DNA of 64,000 bases from an uncultured Clostridia bacterium (GTDB lineage Bacteria; Bacillota; Clostridia; Oscillospirales; Acutalibacteraceae), in contig CAMEBF010000003.1 of assembly GCA_945912145.1 (NCBI GenBank), positions 1 through 64,000 on the forward strand, in the 5' to 3' direction. Shown here one piece after another: positions 16,293 to 24,870 of the stretch. The position numbers were made by a program, and so were the translations under genes. The notes beneath the pieces were generated by a model. It saw nothing but the letters and a program-made list of their open reading frames with translations, was not told the origin of the DNA and ran no database searches. Numbering within the stretch: position 1 is the first letter of the stretch; each line of letters starts with the position of its first letter.

Positions 16293-17801
16293 ATGCTTTT
16301 CTTGAAACGCCTTTTCTGTCTTTTTTTATCTCTTCTGGATATTCTGGTGATCTATATAGGAGGGGATGGACGCTTTATGCAGAATGCGGATGTCAGCATT
16401 TCGGTCAATTCCTGCATCGAGTATCAGACGGTCAGCGGATTTGGCGCGTCGGCGTGCTGGTGGGCGCAGCTCACCGGGGATTCTCCCTATGCCGAAGAGG
16501 CCGCCAAGGCACTCTACAGTGAGGACGGTCTGGGGCTCAATATCTACCGCTATAACATCGGCGGCGGCTCGAAGGATAATCCCGATAGCCGCATCAGCGG
16601 TTCCCGCGCAACTGAAAGCTTTTACTATTATAATGAAAATACGGGCGAGTACGAATACGACTTCACCCGTGACGCGGCGGCGCAGGAGATGCTCTTCAGG
16701 TGTCTGTCCTATGGCTGTATCGATACGGTCGTTCTTTTCGCCAATTCGCCGCATTATTCCATGACGGTTTCGGGACAGGCGACCGGTGGTACGGAGCCCT
16801 ATGTCTCGAATCTCCCGCCTGAAAACTATGAGGCGTACGCCGATTATTTTCTGACGATCACAGAATACTTCCTGCAAAAGGGCGTGCCTGTCAAGTACAT
16901 CAGTCCCGTCAACGAACCGCAGTGGTCGTGGGGCGGCGCATGGGTCGGTCAGGAAGGCTGCCATTATGAACGCGAAGAGGTCGTGGAGCTGTTCCGTGTC
17001 TTCGCGCGGGCAATCAAAGCGAGAAATCTCGATGTTAAGCTCATGGGTCCCGAAAGCGGCGAGCTCGGCGACGATACCGACTGGTATTTTAACGCGCTTT
17101 ATCACGATCCCGAAATCCGCGAAGTGCTCGGTTCTCTTGCCTATCACAGCTATTGGCGCGATACTGATCTGAAAAGCAAAAAAGATTTCGGTGAGAAAGT
17201 CAAAGAACAGTACGCCGATATCCCCGTCGATATGACGGAATGGTGCGAGCTGCCGTGCAAACACGATATTGATGATTTCACCGGCGCAGTGATCATGGCG
17301 CGCGTCATACAGCAGGATCTTGCGAGAAGTAACGCGAATTCCTGGTCGGCGTGGGTCGGCGTGAATAACTATTCCGTCGGCGAAGACGGCAAAAAGTATT
17401 CCGACGGTCTTCTTGTCAGCAACGAGGAATTCTCGGAGCTTTATACGGGAATGCGGTATTACGCGATGGCGCATTTCTCGAAATACATTCCGGCGGGCAG
17501 CGTCCGCATTGCCGCTACACCCGATGTGCTCGATTTTTCGGTCGTGCAGACGGAGGATTCCGATGTGCTGATCACCACGCAGTCGCTCAATCTCTCGGCG
17601 TATAAAACGCCTGAGGGCAAAACCGTTGTCGTGCTTGTCAACGAAGGCGGCGACCGCAACATCTTTATGAATATTTTAGTGGGGAAAATGGAAGTGGTTC
17701 AGTCCACGCAGGAGTCGCAGTTGCAAACGATCTACAGCGGCCGGGCGAAATCCCTTGTCAAACTTCCCTCTGACAGTATTACCACCATCATCTACGGATA
17801 A
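16293..17801 (+). CDS. Exported or membrane-anchored GH30-family glycosidase
   Basis: This 502-residue protein has a hydrophobic N-terminus (about residues 3-24) that could be a signal sequence or anchor. A GH30-like (beta/alpha)8 domain follows: 'YQTVSGFGASACWWAQL', GLNIYRYNIGGGS, and YISPVNEPQWSW (acid/base Glu). DMTEWCEL holds the nucleophile Glu, and a C-terminal beta domain follows. The layout recalls endo-beta-1,6-galactanases and related GH30 enzymes; exact specificity is inference. A GGAGG site precedes ATG 16293. The secreted PHP-domain gene starts 12 nt after its stop. Confidence 0.87.
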   Translation: MLFLKRLFCLFLSLLDILVIYIGGDGRFMQNADVSISVNSCIEYQTVSGFGASACWWAQLTGDSPYAEEAAKALYSEDGLGLNIYRYNIGGGSKDNPDSRISGSRATESFYYYNENTGEYEYDFTRDAAAQEMLFRCLSYGCIDTVVLFANSPHYSMTVSGQATGGTEPYVSNLPPENYEAYADYFLTITEYFLQKGVPVKYISPVNEPQWSWGGAWVGQEGCHYEREEVVELFRVFARAIKARNLDVKLMGPESGELGDDTDWYFNALYHDPEIREVLGSLAYHSYWRDTDLKSKKDFGEKVKEQYADIPVDMTEWCELPCKHDIDDFTGAVIMARVIQQDLARSNANSWSAWVGVNNYSVGEDGKKYSDGLLVSNEEFSELYTGMRYYAMAHFSKYIPAGSVRIAATPDVLDFSVVQTEDSDVLITTQSLNLSAYKTPEGKTVVVLVNEGGDRNIFMNILVGKMEVVQSTQESQLQTIYSGRAKSLVKLPSDSITTIIYG

Positions 17802-17813
17802 GGAGACATTCTC

Positions 17814-19307
17814 ATGAAAAAAGCAACAGCAATCTTTCTGACAGTATTGCTCCTGCTTGCGACAGCAGTTCCTGCGTTCGCGGCGGACAATCGCTACACC
17901 ATCACCAATCCCTATGCAGACGTGGATTGGGATACGTTCAACCGCTACAAAGCGGATCTGCATTCGCACACGAACGCGACGGACGGCACCAATACGCTGC
18001 CCGAAATGGTTGAAAAACACTATGAGCTCGGCTATGACATTCTCGCCGTCAGCGATCACGGTACCACAAGCTACAGCTGGACGGAGCAGAATGTTGTTCC
18101 TGCGATCAAATTCGCCATGATGTTCCGCAGAGGTCTTTCCACGGTCGAAACGCTGGACGAATCCGGAACGGCGGCGAATGGCAAGGCCTACACGGTCACG
18201 ACGGTTAACGGCGACGATTATTACGCGCAGACCGGTGGCAAGGATTTGCTCCGCGTTCCGTTTGCGATTGAGAATAATCCCACATCGTTCAATAACGCGC
18301 ATGTCAACAGCTTCTTTGTCGATTACGGCAATGGCATTCTCGGCGGCACAAGCGATTATGAGACGCCCATCAGTAATATTGACGCGCTCGGCGGCGTTTC
18401 CGTCATCAATCATCCCGGCGAGTACACCTCTGCCCGCGACGAAGTCTATACGGCAGACGCGTATGACCGTGACAATTCTTCTTATGATTATAAGATCAGA
18501 AAATTCGAGAATCTGCTCATGCAGTATCCCTCCTGCATCGGCATTGATATCAACAGCAAGGGCGATTCCAGAACCCGTTTTGACAGAAAACTCTGGGATA
18601 TCATGCTGACCGATATGGCGCCTGCGGGTCGCAACGTCTATGCCATCGCTTCGAGCGACGCACACAATCTTGATATCGTCAACTCCGGCTACATCATTGC
18701 GTTGATGCCCGAAAAGACTTCTTCTGCCCTTCAGGCGTGTCTGCTTTCCGGCAATTTCTTCGCGCAGAGCCGTTATATCGGCAACGTCGATGAGCTTGCG
18801 GCCTATGCCGACGGACTTTTAGCTTACGCAGACGTGACCGCACAGACGCTCGGAGCCGAAATGAAAGAAACCGCCGACGAAATGACGGCGAACATCGCCG
18901 AAAACGGCAGCCAGGGTGCTATTTACGAATTTGACGAGAAAGCATCGGCGGCGTATATCGACGAAATTACCGTGGACGATGCGGACGCCGAAATCACGGT
19001 TTCCGGCACGGGCATTCTTTACGTCCGCTGGATTTCCGACGGTCAGGTCGTTGCCGAGGGCAATTCGATTGACCTCGACGAATGCGAGAACCTCGGCAGC
19101 TATGTCAGAGCTGAAATTATCGGCGAAGGCGCAGTTACCTATACGCAGGCGTTCCTGCTTTCGTATGACGGTATGCCCGAAGCGAACGTCAAGAGCGTGA
19201 CCGATCTCGGCAATGCGACCTCCGCTCTGGCGGACAGCCTCATCAAGGCTCTTTCCGCGCTCAACCCGATTTTCAAAGTCATTCTGAGTATGCTCGGCGT
19301 GATTTAA
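17814..19307 (+). CDS. Secreted PHP-domain metallo-phosphoesterase-like protein
   Basis: This 497-residue protein has a classical signal peptide (basic start, hydrophobic core, cleavage after AVPAFA at about residue 23). The PHP domain shows metal-binding motifs YKADLHSHTNATDG (near 43-56), ILAVSDHG (near 76-83) and IASSDAHN (near 280). PHP proteins hydrolyse phosphoesters, but exported ones have undefined substrates. A beta-rich region (about 385-450) precedes a C-terminal hydrophobic helix that could tether it to the membrane. It is probably co-transcribed with the GH30 gene. Confidence 0.85.
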   Translation: MKKATAIFLTVLLLLATAVPAFAADNRYTITNPYADVDWDTFNRYKADLHSHTNATDGTNTLPEMVEKHYELGYDILAVSDHGTTSYSWTEQNVVPAIKFAMMFRRGLSTVETLDESGTAANGKAYTVTTVNGDDYYAQTGGKDLLRVPFAIENNPTSFNNAHVNSFFVDYGNGILGGTSDYETPISNIDALGGVSVINHPGEYTSARDEVYTADAYDRDNSSYDYKIRKFENLLMQYPSCIGIDINSKGDSRTRFDRKLWDIMLTDMAPAGRNVYAIASSDAHNLDIVNSGYIIALMPEKTSSALQACLLSGNFFAQSRYIGNVDELAAYADGLLAYADVTAQTLGAEMKETADEMTANIAENGSQGAIYEFDEKASAAYIDEITVDDADAEITVSGTGILYVRWISDGQVVAEGNSIDLDECENLGSYVRAEIIGEGAVTYTQAFLLSYDGMPEANVKSVTDLGNATSALADSLIKALSALNPIFKVILSMLGVI

Positions 19308-19571
19308 TTATGGCAGTTTCCTCGCCATTACGAGGATTTCCGCAAGCATCGGCAGAATGTAAACGCTGCCGATGCACTCTTTGATGCTGTACAGTAAATC
19401 GCTGTGCAGCATCAAATACGTTGCGGCATTTTCGCCTGTGGCGTGCGTATAGAACCAGACGGCGAGAGCCGCCAGAGTCAGCAGCAGCACCGTGCCGTAT
19501 TTCATCGTGTATTTGGAAACAGGATTCATTTTTTTGAAAATTTCTTTATAAGCATATAAAACTTTTTGCAT
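19308..19571 (-). CDS. Small two-helix membrane protein, unknown
   Basis: This 87-residue protein begins with a basic amphipathic segment (MQKVLYAYKEIFKKMN). Two hydrophobic stretches follow: YGTVLLLTLAALAVWFY near 29-45, and a weaker C-terminal one. I recognise no family. ATG 19571 is preferred to GTG 19580 because GGTGAG is 6 nt upstream. Its stop abuts the PHP gene stop, so the two genes converge with no space for a terminator between them. It may be coordinated with the divergent isomerase-like gene at 19649. Confidence 0.6.
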   Translation of the reverse strand: MQKVLYAYKEIFKKMNPVSKYTMKYGTVLLLTLAALAVWFYTHATGENAATYLMLHSDLLYSIKECIGSVYILPMLAEILVMARKLP

Positions 19572-19648
19572 CGAACTCACCCGAACTGAGTATACTGCAT
19601 TTCGGGGGCATCGCGCAATTCAAAATAACTGGAAAAGGAGAGAAGATG

Positions 19649-20443
19649 ATGGCGTTTGACTTTGGGGTATCCTCGGCGTGCTATTATCCGAAGCTGACGG
19701 AGGAGGCGCTCGAAACGGCAGGACAAGCCGGTTTTCAGAATGTTGAATTGTTTCTCAATTCCTTTTCCGAGCTGACGGACGATTTTGTCGCACATCTCAA
19801 GGCGATCCGGGACCGATACGGCATGAACATCGTTTCCGTCCATCCGTTCTTCTCGTTCGCCGAGTCGTTTTTCCTTTTCAGCACGTATGAAAGACGCTAT
19901 CAGGATATTTTACAGCTGTATGACCGCTTCTTTCAGGTGACGGCGCAGCTCGGTGCAAAAATTTTCGTCATTCACGGCGTCAAGACCATCGCGCAGTTCG
20001 ATGATGAAGAATACTGCCGCCGTTTCCGGCAACTGATGGATATGGGCGCACAGTACGGCGTGAGGGTCTGTCAGGAAAACGTGGTACTGCACCGAAGCGA
20101 AAGTCCACAGTATCTGAAGGAGATGCGCGATTATCTGGGCAAGGATTTCGGCGTCGTGCTCGATATCAAACAGGCGCGTCGTTCGAAATATTCTCCGTAT
20201 GACTTTTTAGAGCTCCTGCACGACGACATCGCGCACGTGCACATCAGCGATTATAACGATAAGCTCGATTGCATTCCGCCCTTGAAAGGCGAATTCGATT
20301 TTCCGGAATTCTTCCGCACGATGCAGAACTACGGCTACAGTGGGAAGTACATCATCGAGCTGTACAAATGGAGCTACCGTGATGAGGGAGAAATCGTTGA
20401 CGCTTATGAAAAATTACTGAAAATAACGAGTCAAATTTGTTAA
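19649..20443 (+). CDS. Sugar phosphate isomerase/epimerase-like TIM-barrel protein
   Basis: This protein of 264-265 residues belongs to the xylose isomerase-like/AP endonuclease 2 barrel family. Visible barrel pieces are FQNVELFLNSFSEL, MNIVSVHPFFSF, IFVIHGVKT, VRVCQENV (metal Glu), FGVVLDIKQARR (metal Asp), and IAHVHISDYND with a metal His. Such proteins isomerise or epimerise sugars or inositols; the substrate is not evident and no sugar cluster adjoins it. The start is one of two adjacent ATGs (19646, 19649) behind AAAGGAGAG. Confidence 0.82.
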   Translation: MAFDFGVSSACYYPKLTEEALETAGQAGFQNVELFLNSFSELTDDFVAHLKAIRDRYGMNIVSVHPFFSFAESFFLFSTYERRYQDILQLYDRFFQVTAQLGAKIFVIHGVKTIAQFDDEEYCRRFRQLMDMGAQYGVRVCQENVVLHRSESPQYLKEMRDYLGKDFGVVLDIKQARRSKYSPYDFLELLHDDIAHVHISDYNDKLDCIPPLKGEFDFPEFFRTMQNYGYSGKYIIELYKWSYRDEGEIVDAYEKLLKITSQIC

Positions 20444-20452
20444 AAAGTGATA

Positions 20453-20481
20453 TTGACATCTCATGTCGATTGTTGTAAACT
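20453..20481 (+). promoter_or_regulatory. Promoter of the split glutamate synthase operon
   Basis: A perfect TTGACA (20453-20458) and TAAACT (20476-20481) are spaced by 17 nt. Transcription should start near 20488, immediately before the leader hairpins. Confidence 0.75.
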
Positions 20482-20487
20482 GTTAGC

Positions 20488-20555
20488 AAATAGGACAAAG
20501 AAGTTCGTTGATATAAACCGTTTAGAGGGCGGTTTCTATCAGCGTTCTTTTTTTT
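20488..20555 (+). promoter_or_regulatory. Attenuator-like leader with ANTAR-like hairpin and terminator
   Basis: The leader begins with a small hairpin, GGAC-AAAGAA-GTTC (20493-20506). Its hexaloop has A at position 1 and G at position 4, the pattern recognised by ANTAR antiterminators. It overlaps the base of a long imperfect hairpin (about 20501-20546) followed by eight T (20548-20555), a clear terminator shape ahead of the coding region. The upper loop of that hairpin is not a canonical second ANTAR loop, so the regulator is uncertain. The terminator-in-leader arrangement is directly visible. Confidence 0.55.
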
Positions 20556-20586
20556 GTACCCGATTTCCGGAACAGAGGTTTTTGTG

Positions 20587-21678
20587 ATGAAAAAAGAAGG
20601 CGAAATCAGAATCCCTGCGGGCTGTGCCATCTCTTCGATTTTTTCAAAGAACGGCAAGAATATCTGCGGCGACAGAATCGTCAATTCCATGCGCGTGATG
20701 CACGACCGCTCTAACGGTCTGGGCGCCGGCTATGCCGGCTACGGTATTTATCCGCAGTATAAGGATTATTACGCATTTCATATTTTTTACGATCATACCA
20801 AAGCGCGTGAAGAGTGCGAACAGTTCCTCGAAATGCACTTCGATATCATCAATCTTTCCAAGATTCCCGTCAAAAAGACACCGGCGATCACAGACGAGCC
20901 TCTGATCTGGCGCTACTTCGTCGCACCGCTGCCGACGAAGCTCGCGGAAAGTCAGCTTGATGAAAAGGAATTCGTCGTGCGCTGCTGCATCAGGATCAAC
21001 ACGCAGATTACCGGTGCTTACATCTTCTCAAGCGGCAAGAACATGGGTGTTTTCAAGGCGGTCGGCTATCCCGAGGACGTCGGCGAGTTCTATCGTCTGG
21101 ACGAATATGAGGGCTACTGCTGGACGGCGCACGGACGCTATCCGACGAATACGCCGGGCTGGTGGGGCGGCGCGCATCCGTTTGCGATGCTCGATATGTC
21201 CGTGGTACACAACGGCGAAATCTCCTCCTATGACGCGAACCGCCGCTACATCGAGATGTTCGGCTATAAATGCACGCTTCTGACCGATACGGAGGTCATT
21301 ACCTATATTATCGATTACCTGACAAGACGCGAAAAGCTCACGATGGAGGAGACAGCGCAGATCATCGCCGCACCGTTCTGGTCGACTATCGCGACGAAAT
21401 CGCCGGAGGAGAGAGCGAGACTCGAATACCTGCGCGATACGTTCGCAAGTCTTCTGATCACCGGGCCGTTTTCGATTCTTGTCGGCTTTGACGGCGGTCT
21501 GATGGCGCTCAACGACAGACTGAAGCTGCGTTCGATGGTCGTCGGTGAAAAAGACGATATGGTCTATATCGCAAGTGAGGAATGCGCGATCCGCGTCATT
21601 GAGCCGGAGCTTGACAAGCTCTGGTCACCTAAAGGCGGCGAGGCCGTTATTGTCAGACTGAACGGAGGGGTTAAGTGA
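20587..21678 (+). CDS. Glutamate synthase amidotransferase subunit (split GltB, class II glutaminase)
   Basis: This 363-residue class II glutamine amidotransferase releases ammonia from glutamine for the FMN subunit. The nucleophile Cys is expected in AGCAISSIF (Cys13) after a short N-terminal extension, implying processing rather than simple Met removal. The Ntn-hydrolase core includes WTAHGRYPTNTPGWWGGAHP, VVHNGEISSYDANRRYIEMF and LLTDTEVITY. ATG 20587 has an AGAGG site; the upstream in-frame codons lie in the leader. This is gene 1 of a five-gene operon. Its TGA overlaps the next ATG by one base. Confidence 0.88.
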   Translation: MKKEGEIRIPAGCAISSIFSKNGKNICGDRIVNSMRVMHDRSNGLGAGYAGYGIYPQYKDYYAFHIFYDHTKAREECEQFLEMHFDIINLSKIPVKKTPAITDEPLIWRYFVAPLPTKLAESQLDEKEFVVRCCIRINTQITGAYIFSSGKNMGVFKAVGYPEDVGEFYRLDEYEGYCWTAHGRYPTNTPGWWGGAHPFAMLDMSVVHNGEISSYDANRRYIEMFGYKCTLLTDTEVITYIIDYLTRREKLTMEETAQIIAAPFWSTIATKSPEERARLEYLRDTFASLLITGPFSILVGFDGGLMALNDRLKLRSMVVGEKDDMVYIASEECAIRVIEPELDKLWSPKGGEAVIVRLNGGVK

Positions 21679-23183
21679 TGGGCATCAATTATATTTACCC
21701 TGAATTTGAGGTCATCCGGGACACGACACGCTGCATTGCCTGCCGCGTCTGCGAGAGACAATGCGCGAACGAGGTTCACCGCTACGACGAAGACCTCGGC
21801 ATGATGACGGCGGACGATTCCAAGTGTGTGGACTGCCACCGCTGCGTTTCACTTTGTCCCACAAGAGCGCTGCACATTGAAAAATCCCGTCATACATTCC
21901 GTGAGAACGCCAACTGGACGGGTGATAAGATCACGGAGATTTACCGTCAGGCGTCAACGGGCGGCGTGCTGCTGTCCTCGATGGGCAATCCGCAGAACAT
22001 TCCCGTCTACTGGGACAAAATGCTCATCAACGCTTCGCAGGTGACGAATCCTCCGATTGACCCGCTTCGCGAGCCGATGGAGACGAAAACAACGCTCGGC
22101 GCAAAGCCGCGCACCATTCAGCGCGATCAGGACGGTAAGATCATTGACAACAGAAGCCCGAGACTGACGCTCAATACCCCAATCATGTTCTCCGCCATGT
22201 CCTACGGCTCGATCAGCTACAACGCGCACGCAAGCCTTGCGAGAGCCGCCAGGGAGCTCGGCATCTATTATAATACGGGTGAAGGCGGTCTGCATAAGGA
22301 TTTTTACGAATACGGACCGAATACCATCGTACAGGTCGCGTCGGGACGTTTCGGCGTTCATAAGGAATACTTAGAAACGGCGGCGGCGATCGAAATCAAA
22401 ATGGGACAGGGCGCAAAGCCCGGCATCGGCGGTCATCTGCCCGGCGCGAAAATTGTCGGCGACGTCTCCGCAACGCGTATGATCCCCGAGGGCTCGGACG
22501 CGATTTCTCCCGCACCGCATCATGATATTTATTCGATCGAAGATCTGCGTCAGCTTGTTTTCTCGTTAAAAGAAGCGACGGAATATAAAAAGCCGATCAT
22601 CGTCAAGATCGCGGCGGTTCATAACATTGCGGCGATTGCCAGCGGTATTGCCCGGAGCGGCGCGGATATGATCGCCATCGACGGTTTTCGCGGCGGCACG
22701 GGAGCGGCTCCCACAAGAATCCGCGATAACGTCGGCATTCCGATTGAGCTTGCGCTTGCGAGCGTCGATACTCGACTTCGCGAAGAGGGAATCCGCGGCG
22801 ATGTTTCGCTGCTTGCGGCAGGTTCTATCCGCTGCGCCTCCGATGTCGTCAAGGCCATCGCACTCGGCGCGGACGCCTGCTATATCGGCACCGGTGCGCT
22901 GATCGCGCTCGGCTGTCATGTCTGCCGTACCTGCCACACCGGCAAGTGTAACTGGGGCATCGCGACCCAGCGGCCCGATCTCGTCAAGCGGCTGAATCCC
23001 GATATCGGCAGTCAGCGTCTTGTCAATCTCGTCAGGGCATGGGATCATGAGATCAAGGAAATGATGGGCGGCATGGGTATCAACTCCATCGAAGCCCTCC
23101 GGGGTAACCGACTGATGCTGCGCGGCATTGGGCTTACGCAGAAAGAACTCGATATCCTCGGCATCATGCACGCAGGCGAATGA
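21678..23183 (+). CDS. gltB: Glutamate synthase FMN subunit with N-terminal ferredoxin domain
   Basis: This 501-residue protein converts 2-oxoglutarate and channelled ammonia to glutamate. The N-terminus holds two 4Fe-4S motifs (CIACRVCERQC and CVDCHRCVSLC, residues ~15-60). The GltB-like FMN barrel follows: 'MFSAMSYGSISYNAHASLA', TGEGGLHKD, GQGAKPGIGGHLPG, IDGFRGGTGAAPTRIRDN. A C-terminal cluster cysteine set reads CHVCRTCHTGKCNWGIATQ. This architecture is the split, ferredoxin-linked glutamate synthase of archaea and Clostridia. ATG 21678 follows GGAGGGG. Confidence 0.94.
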   Translation: MGINYIYPEFEVIRDTTRCIACRVCERQCANEVHRYDEDLGMMTADDSKCVDCHRCVSLCPTRALHIEKSRHTFRENANWTGDKITEIYRQASTGGVLLSSMGNPQNIPVYWDKMLINASQVTNPPIDPLREPMETKTTLGAKPRTIQRDQDGKIIDNRSPRLTLNTPIMFSAMSYGSISYNAHASLARAARELGIYYNTGEGGLHKDFYEYGPNTIVQVASGRFGVHKEYLETAAAIEIKMGQGAKPGIGGHLPGAKIVGDVSATRMIPEGSDAISPAPHHDIYSIEDLRQLVFSLKEATEYKKPIIVKIAAVHNIAAIASGIARSGADMIAIDGFRGGTGAAPTRIRDNVGIPIELALASVDTRLREEGIRGDVSLLAAGSIRCASDVVKAIALGADACYIGTGALIALGCHVCRTCHTGKCNWGIATQRPDLVKRLNPDIGSQRLVNLVRAWDHEIKEMMGGMGINSIEALRGNRLMLRGIGLTQKELDILGIMHAGE

Positions 23184-23196
23184 GAGGTGACACCGC

Positions 23197-23625
23197 ATGA
23201 AAAAAGTTTATGTCAATGAAGAATGGTGTCTCGGATGCCATCTGTGTGAATACAACTGCGCGTTTGCCAATTCGGGGCTTTCGGATATGGCAAAGCTCAA
23301 GGGTAAGACCATCACGCCGAATATCCGCGTAGAAGAAGGCGACAAGATCTGTTTTGCGGTCAACTGTCGTCATTGCGACGACCCGATCTGCGTCAAAAGC
23401 TGCATCGCCGGCGCGCTCTCCAAATCCCCGGACGGCGTGGTCGAAATCAATAAAGATAAATGCGTCGGCTGCTTTACCTGTGTGCTCGTCTGTCCGTTCG
23501 GCTGTGTCCGACCCGACGAACAGGGCGTCATCAGCAAGTGCGAGCTGTGCACAAAAAACGCTGTCGGCGAGCCGAACTGCGTCAAGGGCTGTCCGAATCA
23601 CGCGATTGTTTACGAGGAGAGGTGA
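23197..23625 (+). CDS. 4Fe-4S ferredoxin-type electron-transfer subunit
   Basis: This 142-residue protein resembles HycB/DMSO-reductase-type iron-sulfur subunits. Cysteine clusters are seen at CLGCHLCEYNC, CRHCDDPICVKSC, CVGCFTCVLVCPFGC and a final C-x2-C set with CVKGCPNH, enough for several 4Fe-4S centres. It probably relays electrons between the FAD oxidoreductase encoded downstream and the glutamate synthase FMN subunit. It starts 13 nt after that gene's stop, behind GAGGTG. Confidence 0.9.
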   Translation: MKKVYVNEEWCLGCHLCEYNCAFANSGLSDMAKLKGKTITPNIRVEEGDKICFAVNCRHCDDPICVKSCIAGALSKSPDGVVEINKDKCVGCFTCVLVCPFGCVRPDEQGVISKCELCTKNAVGEPNCVKGCPNHAIVYEER

Positions 23626-23630
23626 CGGAA

Positions 23631-24860
23631 ATGAAAATTGTAATGATCGGCAATTCCGCCGCCGCAGTCGGCTGCATCGAGGGCATCCGCAGCGTGGATG
23701 AGTTCAGCCCCATCACCGTGATTGCTTCGGAACCTTATCACACCTATTCCCGTCCGCTGATCTCCTATCTGCTGTGCGGTCATACGGACAGAGAAAGAAT
23801 GAAATACCGCGGCAACGATTTTTATGAAAAAAATAAATGCTCCTGCCTTTTCGGCAAAACCGTGACGGCGATCGACCCCGAAAAAAAAGAAGTCAGCCTT
23901 TCGGACGGCAGCAGCGTCCCTTACGATAAGCTGCTTGTCGCGACCGGCTCTTCGCCGTTCGTGCCGCCGATGGCAGGACTGGAAAATGTCAAAAATAAAT
24001 TTACCTTTCTGTCGCTTGACGACGCGCTGGCACTCGAAAAGGCGCTCAGGAAAACGTCAAAAGTCCTGATCGTCGGTGCGGGTCTCATCGGTTTGAAATG
24101 CGCCGAGGGTATCTACGGACGCTGCAAGAGCATCACCGTCGTGGACTTGGCGGACAGAGTGATGCCGAGCGTGCTCGATACGGATTCTTCCGATATTGTC
24201 AAAAAGCATCTCGAAGAAAAGGGAATCGAATTCATTCTTTCCGACAGCGTGGCGTCCTTTGCTGACGGCGAAGCGACGCTCAAAAGCGGTAAAACCGTAC
24301 CGTTCGATATCGTTGTTGTGGCGGTCGGCGTCCGGCCGAATACCAAGCTCATCGCGGACTGCGGCGGCGAAGTGCGGCGCGGCATCGTCGTAGACGAAAC
24401 CGGCAAGACCTCGCTGCCCGATGTTTACGCGGCAGGCGACTGCGCGGAAAGCCACGATATTACGACGGACACCGATAAAATTCTGGCGCTTCTCCCCAAC
24501 GCCTATATGCAGGGCGAGACGGCAGGCGTCAATATGGCGGGCGGCGACAAACGCTTCGATAAGGCGATCCCGATGAACGCCATCGGATTTTTCGGACTGC
24601 ATATCATCACCGCCGGCAGCTACGACGGCGAAGAGACCGTCCTGACGGACGGCCGGAATTATAAAAAGCTCATCGTAAAAGACGGCTTGCTCAAAGGCTT
24701 TATCTTAGTCGGCGACGTGCAGAAAGCGGGCATTTATACGTCGATGATCCGCGAACAGATGCCGCTTTCCTCTCTCGATTTTGACGCGATGAAAGAAGAG
24801 CCGTCCATGATGGCGATGAACGAAAGCTACAGAAAACTTAAATTATCCGGTATCAAGTGA
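23631..24860 (+). CDS. FAD-dependent NAD(P)H oxidoreductase of the glutamate synthase complex
   Basis: This 409-residue pyridine nucleotide-disulfide-oxidoreductase-fold protein has an N-terminal FAD-binding segment MKIVMIGNSAAAVGCIEGIR, KLLVATGSSPFVPP, and the NAD(P)-binding VLIVGAGLIGLKCAEGI. VYAAGDCAES is the second FAD motif. No redox-active CxxxxC is visible, so it is of the ferredoxin/NADH-reductase class rather than a disulfide reductase. Here it would replace GltD in feeding electrons from NAD(P)H. It starts 5 nt after the ferredoxin gene's stop; the long in-frame extension upstream is antisense-like and discarded. Confidence 0.9.
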   Translation: MKIVMIGNSAAAVGCIEGIRSVDEFSPITVIASEPYHTYSRPLISYLLCGHTDRERMKYRGNDFYEKNKCSCLFGKTVTAIDPEKKEVSLSDGSSVPYDKLLVATGSSPFVPPMAGLENVKNKFTFLSLDDALALEKALRKTSKVLIVGAGLIGLKCAEGIYGRCKSITVVDLADRVMPSVLDTDSSDIVKKHLEEKGIEFILSDSVASFADGEATLKSGKTVPFDIVVVAVGVRPNTKLIADCGGEVRRGIVVDETGKTSLPDVYAAGDCAESHDITTDTDKILALLPNAYMQGETAGVNMAGGDKRFDKAIPMNAIGFFGLHIITAGSYDGEETVLTDGRNYKKLIVKDGLLKGFILVGDVQKAGIYTSMIREQMPLSSLDFDAMKEEPSMMAMNESYRKLKLSGIK

Positions 24861-24870
24861 GGTGGATTCC

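Noticed and set aside
16326-17474. 382-codon open frame antisense to the GH30 gene
   Set aside because: Product is Ile/Arg-rich shadow sequence; the GH30 catalytic motifs on the plus strand are decisive.
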